From Zygaena filipendulae (lineage: Eukaryota > Arthropoda > Insecta > Lepidoptera > Zygaenidae), in contig OU015651.1 in the NCBI GenBank assembly GCA_907165275.2, forward strand, positions 6,532,501 to 6,596,500: 64,000 nt of DNA. Reading direction: 5' to 3'. Below the pieces are notes generated by a model, which was not told the DNA's origin, ran no database searches, and was given only the letters and a program-made list of their open reading frames with translations. A program made the position numbers and the translations under genes. Positions 47,001 through 57,162 of the stretch are shown here, in pieces. The number at the start of each line of letters is the position of its first letter. Position 1 is the first letter of the stretch.

Positions 47001-50000
47001 TAAACAGTGTAAAAGTGTTTAAGTTTACTTTTCACCCTTATTTCACGAAAGTGATGAAACCACCGATTGACTTTTGAGATATTCGGAGGTTCGAAAAATG
47101 AAGTAGGCTACTTTTTACGTAACATAACATATTATACCTAGCATCAAATGAAACGGGGAGGAGAATCCGCGATCTAAACAGTGCGATTTTTGACATAAAT
47201 ATCTCTTCTCCCGCCAATGCTTACCTCAAATCCTTTCTATTTTTCAAAAGTTGACTGGAACAAATCTCCTCGCGGGATAAGTCCGCCTTTGAGCATAAAT
47301 TAACCGGCTTATTTTAATTTTAGCAATTTGTATAAACTTTGTTTATGTTCAATAAAGTATATAAACAAATAAATAAATGATAATTGGACGTTTTGGGAAA
47401 TTAACCGAATGAACTAGCGGACATTTTAGTAAAAGGAACAAACGCACTTGAAAGTCTCTTTTGTCTGTTTAACAAGCTCAATATAACAGATTTTTGGTGC
47501 TTTTTAAATTAATATATATAATATACCAGGGCCCTTATTCACTATGACCATATCTAACGCGTCGCCTTAAGATAAGGCCACTTAAATTGCTTTTCTCTCA
47601 TGTTCAAAAAAGGTTCACTTTAAAAAAATACATTTACAACGTTTCTTTTATCATAAAGAATATAAATTTCTTATCTTTTTGCATCTGGAGCGTTTGGGAA
47701 TGCGTTTTTTGGACGCGCGTTATGGGCAAGACATGTTGTTGGTCATAGTGAATAAGCTCCCATTGTGCCCTCCCTTGGGGACTCTATGATACTCAGGAAA
47801 TCGGTTCAATAGTTCTAAAGATTATCCCCAAAATCCAAATTTTCAAACTATCTCTTTTTAATGTAGATTCTCAAACAAGTAGTTCACATTCTTTGTCACG
47901 TTACGTACCTATACCTACTATTATAACCCTACTTAGAAAAAAAATATTTAACTGTTGGTTCTTTTTCAAGTGTTCCCATATATATTACTACCACATAACA
48001 TCTACCATAAATATTAAACTAAGCAATGAATAATATTTATTTACAAATTCTAATGCTTTAGGTAGTACAAACAGAAAGCGTTCCAGCCGTGAAAAAACTA
48101 CGCAAATGTCAGCGCTTACATAACAATACATAAACATTGACAAACCTGCAGGTACTTACTGACATGGAGTAGGTACCAACTGTTTTGTCCACGGATATGT
48201 TTTGTCCATAGTTATAAGGCATGGGTGTTACCTATACTCCATACAAACTGAATACAAATGACTTTACTTTTATAAGTATATTTACTCTGAGGTATATGCA
48301 TCTGATTATGGATACGATCGATATTATGTATCTACCTATAGGAAACGATTAGTAGAGGTACTTTAGGTATCTACAAAGAATGTCATGTCTTAGAATATCT
48401 AATTGTGGTTTAAAACTGAAACCCTAAGTTTTTTTTTTTGGCCGGGTGTTAGATACGTAAATTATCTAAAATATTACATTGCTCTTTTTCCCTCCATTCT
48501 TGTCTGCTTTTAGTCCAAATAGAAGTTGGCAAAAAAAATATTTTATAATCGTTAGAATTATATTTGTTTTTATTACATTCTCAGAAGCCAAGAACAACTT
48601 TCGCAAATACAACTCGTTCTCCGTGTCGGATTTCGGTCTCGGATACGACTACGACAGCGTGCTGCATTACAGCCGACGAGCGTTTTCTATCAACGGACGC
48701 GATACCATCATACCCAAAAAGGTAAAATTTCGTTTTTGAGCGTTCGCTGCATAAATGCAATTAAGCCTTAAACCATTCACAAAATATTTTCGGAGTGGTG
48801 GTATTCCTAAATCATAGTCAAGGTAATTATTTTCCATAGATGGAAGTGCATTTGTTTGAAAAATTACTCTGAAAGTAGTAAATCTTGACGCGAATTTAAT
48901 AACCATTGTTTGGTATTCATTAATTTTATATTTTGCCCAGGTATATCAATAATTCTTTAAGGTTCACTTAGTCAATTATTGATAGAGATGTACCTAGTAA
49001 CCTACCTACGTACGTTATAGAGAAAAACGATACGAAAGATTTTTTTGAAATAAAGTCCGGACTTCATTCTTTGTTTAAGGTTGGAGCAGAAATAGGTCAA
49101 AGAGTTGGCCTATCTGAAAAGGACACTCAAAAACTCAACAAAATGTATTGCGAAGCAGATTCAAGCAATTTCGACGCTAATGAAGATAAAAGCAAAAAGC
49201 CGTCAAGTAGTAAAAAGAAAAAGCCCAAAAATACACCATTCGAAGGACACGGTATCGGGTATCATCAAGGTAAAGCCGTGGCTATACAATTACCTGCAGC
49301 AAAAACTTACACATTGCCTGTCGTGCCGTCATATCAAGTCTTTGATTTCAGTAAAGCGCCAGAAACCGTGCTTCCGGCGGTTATACAAGATCTTGGAATT
49401 AGAAAAGAAGTAGAACATCACGAGATCCCTTCGTCGTCTACGTTACTAAATGATGAGACATATGAAAAATCTGTCTTAGCGGTTACAGATTTACGAAACA
49501 TAGAGGTCATTGACGATAATTTATCAAAGTTAAATGAACATAAAGATACAGACTCACTTAATAGTGCTATAGAAAATCCTAAAAATAATAATAATACTCA
49601 GTTCAAAAAACATAATACTCAGTCATATTTAAACGATGACTTTGATAGATTGAGTAAAATAATAAAAAATAAAGTACATCCATCACAAACAACTGATTTC
49701 AATGAACACAAAGTTTTTAATGACTCTGGTAAATATTATAATCCAAATGAAAAAACTGAATACCAATCGTCATCAACAGACGATGAAACACTTGATAAAC
49801 ATGAAGATAATAGTAATCAAAAATATGGAAATAAATTTTATGGTTCAGTACAAAAAGATCAATCAAAAGATATCAATAATGACTATTATCCATCAAGAAA
49901 ATGGTCTATAAATAAATACCCATTTTATAGATTGAAGTCATCAGAAATTACTAACGATAGACATAAGAATTTATTTGCGCCTGCCTATGATTCATTGGAA

Positions 50001-50528
50001 AATAATCAATTTGATTTCAGTAAATTATATAAACCAAAAGTATACAACACCAGTACAAAAACACACTTTTTGTTTGGGGACGTGACGCCACTACAAGACA
50101 ATTGGTACCAAAGAGAATTCAAGAACAAGAATAAATATCTTAATATGGAATCAGGTGAACACGAACATAAACATCAGAATATAAATTCGAAAACAAATAA
50201 GCGTGGTTTAAAATCATATAAGATTGGAAGTGATGGTTTTCAAGAAGACAATTTTAGAGTCTCTAAAGAATTATATGACGATTTTCTAAAAAATATAAAT
50301 ATAAATTATCTTAATACCCAAAGCGTAGATTTTAAGAGAAAAAACATTAGACCAAGCACGGCACTTCCGTATGTATTAGAAGGAACGAAACCTAAACAAG
50401 TTGCATTTGATGATTATCTACTTGGCAAAATGAATTTACAGAATCGTTTAGCATCAATATCAGAAGGTTACCATAAATATCATAAATTTGATACGCCATC
50501 TTTTAATTCTGAAGAATTAATTAATTAA
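44071..50528 (+). CDS. Astacin-family metalloprotease with long C-terminal tail
   Basis: Tandem paralogue of the compact astacin. Exons: 44071-44203, 44684-44899, 45086-45195, 46069-46276, 48585-48721, 49080-50528 (TAA), in phase, 750 residues. It has a signal peptide (MKWFEISVISLLVFVIEC), an acidic propeptide with FEGD, and the zinc site HELLHTLGFYH (His192, Glu193, His196, His202) followed by SSHDRDD. Four domain cysteines are kept. The Met-turn reads SVLHY: Leu249 replaces the near-invariant Met, while Tyr251 remains. The catalytic domain ends near KMYC (residue 292). The remaining 458 residues come from one exon and contain no cysteine. They are rich in Asn, Lys, Asp, Ser and Tyr, with a basic patch (SSSKKKKPK) early on, and look disordered. 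I recognise no domain in the tail. Catalysis is likely kept but not certain. Confidence 0.87.
45236..45433 (+). repeat. Repeat A copy
   Basis: Plus-sense, 'taatattataaacgcgaaag' to 'ccccggggaacggct'. It begins 40 bases after an exon of the long astacin. Confidence 0.65.
45799..45995 (-). repeat. Repeat A copy
   Basis: Minus-sense, begins 'agctgtgccccgctgtttca'. With the plus copy at 45236 it flanks the middle of the same astacin intron, in inverted orientation. Confidence 0.65.
46553..46840 (+). mobile_element. MITE family B with two CRE-like palindromes
   Basis: TGACGTCA at 46657-46664 and 46711-46718. It is intronic in the long astacin. Confidence 0.75.
46850..46980 (+). repeat. Repeat A fragment
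   Basis: Diverged plus-sense piece with 'ataaactcaaaaactacctg' and 'cccggaattctcacgggaac', directly after the family B MITE. Confidence 0.5.
47245..47381 (+). repeat. LINE 3' tail (repeat D, plus sense)
   Basis: Reads 'aaaagttgactggaacaaat', 'taagtccgcctttgagcata', 'ttcaataaagtatataaaca' and ends in (AAAT)n. This is the forward form of the fragments at 4226, 9521 and 23655. The 5' part is missing. Confidence 0.6.
47527..47761. mobile_element. MITE, family C
   Basis: The best copy in the window: ends gggcccttattcactatgac and ggtcatagtgaataagctcc. The subterminal block 'gcgcgttatgggcaaga' is shared with the other copies. Located in an intron of the long astacin. Confidence 0.75.
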
Positions 50529-51849
50529 TTTACACTATGAGCCTCATTTCCGCAGATATAAAAGTAGAAGAAGCGTCGCGGGGCGTCAATTGTCTTAAAA
50601 TTAGGTTCTTTAATCTATAACTATTAAGTATTCGTTTTAAATTAAAATCAATATGAAATCGTTCACAAAATGAAGATGGGATCGATCTTTGTTTGCCAAA
50701 TTTCCTTACGCAGCCAGACGAAAAAAGAAGTCAAGATGGAGCGCTGTGAACAAAAAAGTGAAGCAGATAAAACTACGCTTCGGCGTGTACATAATTATGC
50801 ACATATTTCGTCTGTGACGTAGACAGGTTAACATTGAAATTATGGGATTATTTCTTTATCATTTAAGATGCGTTACTGTGCCCGTGGCGTACCTACCTCT
50901 TATATCTACCTACCTCTTAAATTCGAGAGCAACAACGCGCTATATTGTATGTACCTACTTATATAACATGCTATAAAACCGCATGCTACTTATGAAAAAA
51001 TGTCGCACATTGTGGTATAAACTTGCGGTATTGTATTTTATCTGTCACCGTAAAATTGTCAAAACCTTTGGTCAACACTGTTAGATTGTAAGAATGATAT
51101 TATAAGTAGTTATATTAATTAAATTAATAATAGTTCCAATTTGGGAGAAACATTGTCATATTTGTCATTGGCAAATTATAATTATAGACGCCATTATTAA
51201 AGAAGAAGAAGAAGAAGAAGAACAGAGTCAAATGGTAGCGATGGTACCGATTTCGCATGTGTGAGCAGTAGGTAGGTACATGTCATTCTTATTCATCACA
51301 ACGCATTTTCTATCCTCAGCATTTTACAATATTACTGTTACAAAGTTACAGTTTTTACAATCTTACGGTGACAAATCCAAACCGGAATCCGGCAAAGTAC
51401 CTAAATAGTTTGAACCGTTTTCAATACGTACCTACCTATATGTAGTTATTCCTACTACCTACAACGCTGAAGGCTTAAAATTGTTTTGACAGTAAATAGT
51501 TTTCTTTCTTGTTTTCAGTAATGATGAAACTAAAGTAGGAGTAGTACTTACCTAAGTACATAAAATTATTGTTTTTCCTTTTAATTACAACATTTTTTCT
51601 AAGATTGAGAAATAATACCTAATTTTCTTGTTAAACAATGTAATGAGACTGGTAGAATAAATATTGTAGTGGCGATTTGTCTGTGTCTTTGTAAATTTAA
51701 AAAAGGAACCTTAACTCTACTTGGGATGCGTTCAGAAATATCAGGCCTTGTCTGATGGTCAAGTGGTCAATGGGTAACAATGGTGGAGGGAATGGTGAGT
51801 GCTTCCAGCAGGCATCAGAACGACATCTGGGTGGTACACTCAGGGCCAG
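50529..51849. other. Downstream spacer of the long astacin
   Basis: Presumed 3' UTR followed by AT-rich DNA. There is an (AGA)n microsatellite at 51203-51222 and scattered TACCTA runs. No gene is seen. Confidence 0.5.
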
Positions 51850-52180
51850 GGATGTTGACGACTTTTTAAAATCAAAATTGTAATTGATCTGAACATTAAA
51901 TTTAGAAAATTAAAAATCATTAGACAAGTATTTTTTTATTTTTCAAATAAATGAAAATATACAGAGATAAAGCGCATTAAAGTTTAGGGTGAGGGCTCGT
52001 GACGTCACTGTCCGCTACAAGCCACCATACAAACTGCACTGGTAACGACGTCACGCGAAATTTCAACTCAATGTATCGCCGTTATTTTTTGATTACATAA
52101 ATAAGAAAAAATACGTGTCCAATATTTTTTATTAATCTACAAGACGGACTAAGTAACAAAAAATATTCAAGTAGCCTAAT
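51850..52180 (+). mobile_element. MITE family B with CRE-like palindrome
   Basis: Begins ggatgttgacgactttttaa. One intact TGACGTCA (52000-52007); the partner is CGACGTCA (about 52046-52053). Confidence 0.75.
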
Positions 52181-52189
52181 AATACCATA

Positions 52190-52407
52190 ACACGGTCGCG
52201 TTAATACATTTAACGAGCCACAACGGTGGTAATTGTACCGCGCTCAAAGAAGTTTCACTTCAACAAAATACATTTTACGTATTTACGTATTTTATGAGGG
52301 TTTGGAACTCAGAACAATAACAGTTTTTTCTGAGGTTTGGAATTGTGTTTTTGGGACGCCCGTTATCGGCAAGGAATGATGTTGGTCATAGTGAATAAGG
52401 GTCAGAG
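52190..52407. mobile_element. MITE family C, left end missing
   Basis: Right end 'ttggtcatagtgaataaggg' and the 'gcccgttatcggcaaggaat' block are present, but the left inverted end is not. It follows directly after a family B MITE. Confidence 0.55.
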
Positions 52408-52994
52408 CGGGTCAGAGGTACGGCCGGCAGTCGCCCCCTGGGATTATGATAAAAAAAATTGACAAGAAATGAAATCCAAAAGTAAACTAACAAAAAGTAA
52501 TCACACTAAGAAATATTATGTTAATTAGGTATACCTACTCGCGCATAAAACGTAGTAACTATAACAAATTTTAACATTTTTGAGCTTTTAAGAGGAGAGG
52601 AGTGAAGCCGCTGGTAGGTATACAAAGTGGAAACGACAATACGACAATAAAATAATGAAAATACCGGAAATACTAGTAGGATATAAGAGTATAATGAAAT
52701 TATAAAAAGGGTTTTATTCTTCTGAGGGTAAAACCGAAAGGGGTAAACTTCAATAAAAAAAGAAGGACTTTTGTGTGTGAGTTTCATTTCTTTGTTTTAC
52801 AAATTAGTATATCGTGATTGGTATTGTGGTGATCCATCAGTGAGGAACAGTGTGTGGAAACAGTGAAATAAGATGAAATGGGGCGTTCATCATCATTGTC
52901 GTTTTACTGTCAAACTACAACAACACACAACTATCCACAGAGCGTCCTATTAAGGTTCAACTGTAAAGAGTTGCTGCCAAAAGTTCCGGTAAAG

Positions 52995-53027
52995 CATCAA
53001 AATGCATCTCACTAATGCATTTCGATG
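52995..53027. other. Conserved hairpin, copy 1
   Basis: CATCAAAATGCAT, loop CTCACTA, ATGCATTTCGATG: a 13-bp stem with one mismatch. It is part of the tandem duplication. Confidence 0.6.
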
Positions 53028-53411
53028 TAAATACTAAATAACTTCAGAAGAAGAAAAATACTACTGAATTGGCTGTATGGACTTATCTTCCTTTGCCTTC
53101 CCCATTGGGGTAATTAAAAAAAAAATTTGTTGATTTGATAATAATTTGCGCTGCTTTTGGCGGGATTTCTAGCAGAGTGGACGTCAGTTTTATTTCTTTG
53201 TTTTGCAAATTAGTTTATCGTGATTAATATTTAATGATTATGGTGGATTTTGCATAATAGTGATCCATTAGTGATGAACAGTGTGCGGAAACAGTGAAAT
53301 AAGATGAAATAGGGCGTTCATCGTGAGGTTTTCGTTTTACTATACAATTTCCCATAGAGCGTCCTATTAAGGTTCAACTGTGAAGATTTGCTGCCAAAAG
53401 TTCCGGTAAAG

Positions 53412-53444
53412 CATCGAAATGCATCTCACCAATGCATTTCGATG
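53412..53444. other. Conserved hairpin, copy 2
   Basis: CATCGAAATGCAT, loop CTCACCA, ATGCATTTCGATG: a perfect 13-bp stem with a 7-base loop that differs from copy 1 at one base. Confidence 0.65.
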
Positions 53445-53841
53445 TAAATAACTTCAGAAGAAGAAAATTACTAATGAATTGGCTATATGGACTAAGTTTC
53501 CTTCTGCCTTCCTCGAGAGGGGTAAACTTCACAAAAAAAAAAAAAAAATAATAATTTGCGCATTGAAAATTGGAATAGACATAATATGTCTAGTTAATTT
53601 GTGATTGGAATTGAACATTACTGGTTGGTGATTGCCGAATGCCGATTGGACATTTACTATCTAGCAATCTAGATTGTGGTTACGAGATTCTAAGAATAAA
53701 GAGAAAATGGAAAGTCATTCAGTCATTCTTCGTCAAATTGCGTTTTGAAAATGAGCTCAAACAAGTTAAAATGATTCATGTTGTTTATTTTTTTTTGTTT
53801 ATTAAAGTCTTTTAAAATTAGTAATCCTCTATTATTATACA

Positions 53842-56004
53842 ATGGTATTACATGATAACGGGTGCAATAACATTACTTTTTACATGGGAAGTGTTGTGTC
53901 TTGTTTTCGTGAAACAATTATGTCGTTTTGCAACCAAACGACTAGTCATAGTGATGTGGATTCACAAGCTCAGTTAGAAAGAAAACTGTATCTAGCTAAA
54001 GAGTCCCCGGAACCCGAGTTTGACCTCTCGGGTTGTCAGCTCCGTCATGTACCATCCGGAATTTACTCATTGTGCAAGGTGTACAGGAAAGAATACTTGT
54101 TATTGAATACCAATAAGTTGAAGTCACTCGAAGAAGGTGGCCAGCTGTCAGATTTATATCTTATCAAAGTTCTCAACATAAGTAACAATAAATTTTCTAA
54201 ATTGACTTCTAATATTAAATGTTTGATTAACCTAACAGAGCTATACATTCAGGATAATTGTATTGAATTAATACCTGACAGCATTGAAATGATGCAATGT
54301 TTGCAAATATTAGATGCATCCAAAAACAATCTTAAATGTCTAACACCTTCATTGGGTAAATTGAAAAAGTTGAAAAAAATAAATGTCAAGGAAAATAAAT
54401 ATTTGCGTGAAATTTGTCCAGAATTATGTTTTGCTACAAATTTAACAACTATTGAACTAGATGGAGAACAGTTTACTTTCCCACCTGCCAATATAGCTGT
54501 AATGGAGATTTCCCAAATTATGAAGTTTTTATGCATTAATATGAATATAGAATATAATCCCCCTTTAGATGAAGAAGGAATAAGCTTCATACAATCCCCA
54601 AGTTCTGCATATCCAAATTATAATCCTTTTAATAAATTGAATGTCATGACTTGGGAGGAGCAGGAAGCTGCTATTACTGAGCAAGAAAAGAAAATGCATA
54701 AAGCTGCACAAGAACAAAGAGAGAAATTTCTTACAACCATATTGCAAGACCAACATCAGTTGGATGCTGAAATAGCCAAAGTTCATATTGCTAGAGATGA
54801 GGAGCGCCAAAGAATGATAAAAGCCATACAGGATAATGAAAAAGAAATTGAGTGCATTGTCAACAACTTCATTATGTCGGATAGCCTTAAACCAGAAGTT
54901 ATTCAACAGCAACTTGCTTATGAACAGGCTGAACATGAGCGTCTTCTTGAAGTAGCTCGATTGAATTATGATGATATTAAAAAGGCTGATGTATTGAAAG
55001 CTATGGAAATGCTTATTGAAGAAAATTATTCTTATAAACATTACAAAAGACATTATGATAAGAGTTTATGCGATGTTAAACAAAATTTGCTAATGGATGA
55101 TTTGGATGGTAGGGAAAAAATTGCTGATTTATTAAAAGCCAAAGATCAGTCTCGTAGTATATTAGTAGAACAACTACTGCAGGATCAAGACACACAGAAA
55201 GCAATTGTTGCTTCATTACTTGAGAAATTAGATGCAAGAAGTTGGAGTCTTAATCAAGAAATAGCTTTGATATCCTCACATTTGGCTAGATTAAGTGTAA
55301 TTGAACAAGAAAAGAAAAAGCTAAATGTATTATATAATTATAATGAGTTGTTACATCAGAGAATACAATTAATCAATCTGTTAGATGATCTCTTCAATCA
55401 AAAAAACAAAAGAAGGACTCAGCTTATTCAAACAATGATTGATATGGAACATCAAACAGATAAGACTGCAGATTTTTGGTTGAAAAACTATCAAAAAGTT
55501 ATTGATACAGCTCCAAAACATCTTTTAGGTTTAGGAAAAAGTTTAGATCCAGTACTGGCAAATTTACTTTTACAAGAAGGAGTTATTCACTGTTTACCAT
55601 TTTTGGTGAAATTCTTATTTTCCAGTGATAGTTTATTGAACCTTGGTGCAGAACAATTAAAGGAGAATGGTGTTTCCTTGTCTTCAGATAGGGAAAGTAT
55701 AATGAGAGCAATACATTATTATATTGAGTATAAGATGAAAGATCAGAATACTACAAATACTGCTGAATCAACTGCTCCTATTTTAGATAGTGAAATGAAC
55801 TGTACTGGGGTGATCAACACTGATGAAGCAAAAGATTCTTTGCTCGACTCTGAATGTGTAATCTGTATGGATGCTAAATGTGAAATAGTATTTGTTCCAT
55901 GTGGGCACATGTGTTGCTGTCAGAATTGTGCAGATCCTGCTTTAGAAAGTTGCCCCATGTGCAGAAGTGCCATAGAAAAGAAAATTAAAGTCATAGTTGC
56001 ATGA
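53842..56004 (+). CDS. LRSAM1: LRSAM1-type E3 ubiquitin ligase (LRR, coiled coil, SAM, RING)
   Basis: RING E3 ligase known in mammals to ubiquitinate TSG101 and bacteria marked for autophagy. One uninterrupted frame of 720 residues (human protein about 723). Leucine-rich repeats span ~60-210 (LKVLNISNNKF, LTELYIQDN, LQILDASKNNL). A long Gln/Glu/Lys-rich coiled coil spans ~265-560 and a SAM-like segment ~565-632. A C-terminal RING spans ~671-707 (CVIC, CGHMCCCQNC, CPMC). Three in-frame starts compete. ATG 53842 has the best context. ATG 53884 would begin MGSVVSC. ATG 53920 (MSFCNQTT) lines up best with the short vertebrate N-terminus. The tandem P(T/S)AP motifs known to bind TSG101 in mammals are not seen; STAP at 643-646 is the nearest. 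The absence of introns suggests a retrogene or intron loss. Its codons are AT-rich, unlike those of C3G. Confidence 0.93.
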   Translation: MVLHDNGCNNITFYMGSVVSCFRETIMSFCNQTTSHSDVDSQAQLERKLYLAKESPEPEFDLSGCQLRHVPSGIYSLCKVYRKEYLLLNTNKLKSLEEGGQLSDLYLIKVLNISNNKFSKLTSNIKCLINLTELYIQDNCIELIPDSIEMMQCLQILDASKNNLKCLTPSLGKLKKLKKINVKENKYLREICPELCFATNLTTIELDGEQFTFPPANIAVMEISQIMKFLCINMNIEYNPPLDEEGISFIQSPSSAYPNYNPFNKLNVMTWEEQEAAITEQEKKMHKAAQEQREKFLTTILQDQHQLDAEIAKVHIARDEERQRMIKAIQDNEKEIECIVNNFIMSDSLKPEVIQQQLAYEQAEHERLLEVARLNYDDIKKADVLKAMEMLIEENYSYKHYKRHYDKSLCDVKQNLLMDDLDGREKIADLLKAKDQSRSILVEQLLQDQDTQKAIVASLLEKLDARSWSLNQEIALISSHLARLSVIEQEKKKLNVLYNYNELLHQRIQLINLLDDLFNQKNKRRTQLIQTMIDMEHQTDKTADFWLKNYQKVIDTAPKHLLGLGKSLDPVLANLLLQEGVIHCLPFLVKFLFSSDSLLNLGAEQLKENGVSLSSDRESIMRAIHYYIEYKMKDQNTTNTAESTAPILDSEMNCTGVINTDEAKDSLLDSECVICMDAKCEIVFVPCGHMCCCQNCADPALESCPMCRSAIEKKIKVIVA

Positions 56005-56295
56005 TTAATTATTTGATTGAAGACTGAAAGGAGCTCAAATGGTAAAGCTATACTTCTTCAATTCTTACGTTTTATCGTTGAATCTTTTTCATAAGGCTGT
56101 TTTCTAAATTATTTTTTTTATACATTTTTCTTTTTGCAGGAAATGAGTGTTAAACAACTTTTTTAACTGAAGAAACAAAACTGTGATCTACATATTATTA
56201 TGAAGTTTTAAATGTGCCGTTATGTAATTTAAAACAAATAGTCTAAACTAGTCTGATAATTGTAGAAAAGTTACTTACAGATAATTTCTTTCTAA

Positions 56296-57162
56296 GGGGC
56301 TGACCCCACTGCGTGCGGTCTAACAGTCAGACTTATGAGTTCTGCGTTCCGCTTTCACGGGTGGCTTACAAACCTACACACAAAGCAAATGCAAGTTCTA
56401 TCAGAGTTCTATTTTTTTTTGTTAAACCCAAGCTCAAGCACGATGACCGACAGTATCAAAAATTTTATAGAGTTAATGAGAAATAGACCTTTCCTTTATA
56501 AATATTATTCCTTTTTAAATATTACTACTAATCTCTCTTTTGAATTTATAGTACTTCTAAAATTAGGATCTGGTTTTTAACAGACTTCCCAAAAAGGAGG
56601 AGGTTCTCAATTCGACGCGTATGTTTTTTTTTGTATGTAATAACTAGTAATTGTCCCGTGCGGTTTCACCCGCGGCAATTTCAGAGTTCGCGCGGAAATT
56701 CCGGGATAAAAAGTACTCTGTCCTCTGTAGGTACCCCTGACAACGTGCATGCATTTGATGGTGATCGGTCCAGCCGTTCACGTGTGATGCCGTGACTATG
56801 GTAATTCTCTAAAACACTGAATTAACATTCGGAAGTGAATGTTAAATCTTTTTGCATCTTAAGCAGTTTGCTGCTTGAGGGTGGAAAAAGATTTTACATT
56901 TACAAATAGAAATAAAGTCAGAAATAAACTGAAGAATTCTCTATTGCCTTTTCCTAATTCATTATTGGGATGTAGTTACCCAGTACCTACTTTCTTTTTC
57001 CTTGAATGTGCAAGGCTCCACAGTAATAGAATTTCATCTTCCGAAGATGAACTACTATTGAGATACAGTGACATTATAATGTAAGAGCCTGTGACGTGTT
57101 ACCTCACCAGTGGCGAAGGTTACTGAACTCCAAATTAGACTGCTCGCAGTGGGGTCGGCGCC
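56296..57162. mobile_element. TIR element downstream of LRSAM1
   Basis: Ends GGGGCTGACCCCACTGCGTG (56296) and the near-complement of GGCGCCGACCCCACTGCGAG (57138-57162) form about 25-bp inverted repeats. The interior holds a repeat A copy and no transposase. Open stretches inside it (e.g. 56335-56580) look random. Confidence 0.6.
56646..56790 (-). repeat. Repeat A copy inside the TIR element
   Basis: Minus-sense, 'ttgtcccgtgcggtttcacc' to about 56790, nested in the 56296-57162 element. Just before it, 'gacttcccaaaaaggaggag' matches another motif I have seen widely in Lepidoptera. Confidence 0.55.

Larger units (their letters stand above)
52785..53530. repeat. Tandem duplication upstream of LRSAM1
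   Basis: Two diverged copies (about 52785-53110 and 53188-53525). They share tttctttgttttacaaatta, 'aacagtgaaataagatgaaat', 'gagcgtcctattaaggttca', 'gttgctgccaaaagttccgg', a hairpin and 'aacttcagaagaagaaaa'. The second copy carries an internal insertion near 53225-53255. No open frame is shared. Ends about 310 bases before the LRSAM1 start; the nature of the unit is unknown. Confidence 0.75.

Noticed and set aside
51203..51222. AGA-repeat as a possible CRISPR-like or regulatory array
   Set aside because: It is a plain trinucleotide microsatellite with no spacers. CRISPR arrays are not expected in an insect genome.
54565..55053. 162-codon minus-strand frame inside LRSAM1
   Set aside because: It is opposite the coiled-coil coding region, which has few stops on the other strand. 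Nothing suggests a real product.
56335..56580. 81-codon open frame after LRSAM1
   Set aside because: It lies within an inverted-repeat element, has no recognisable features and starts inside the terminal region.
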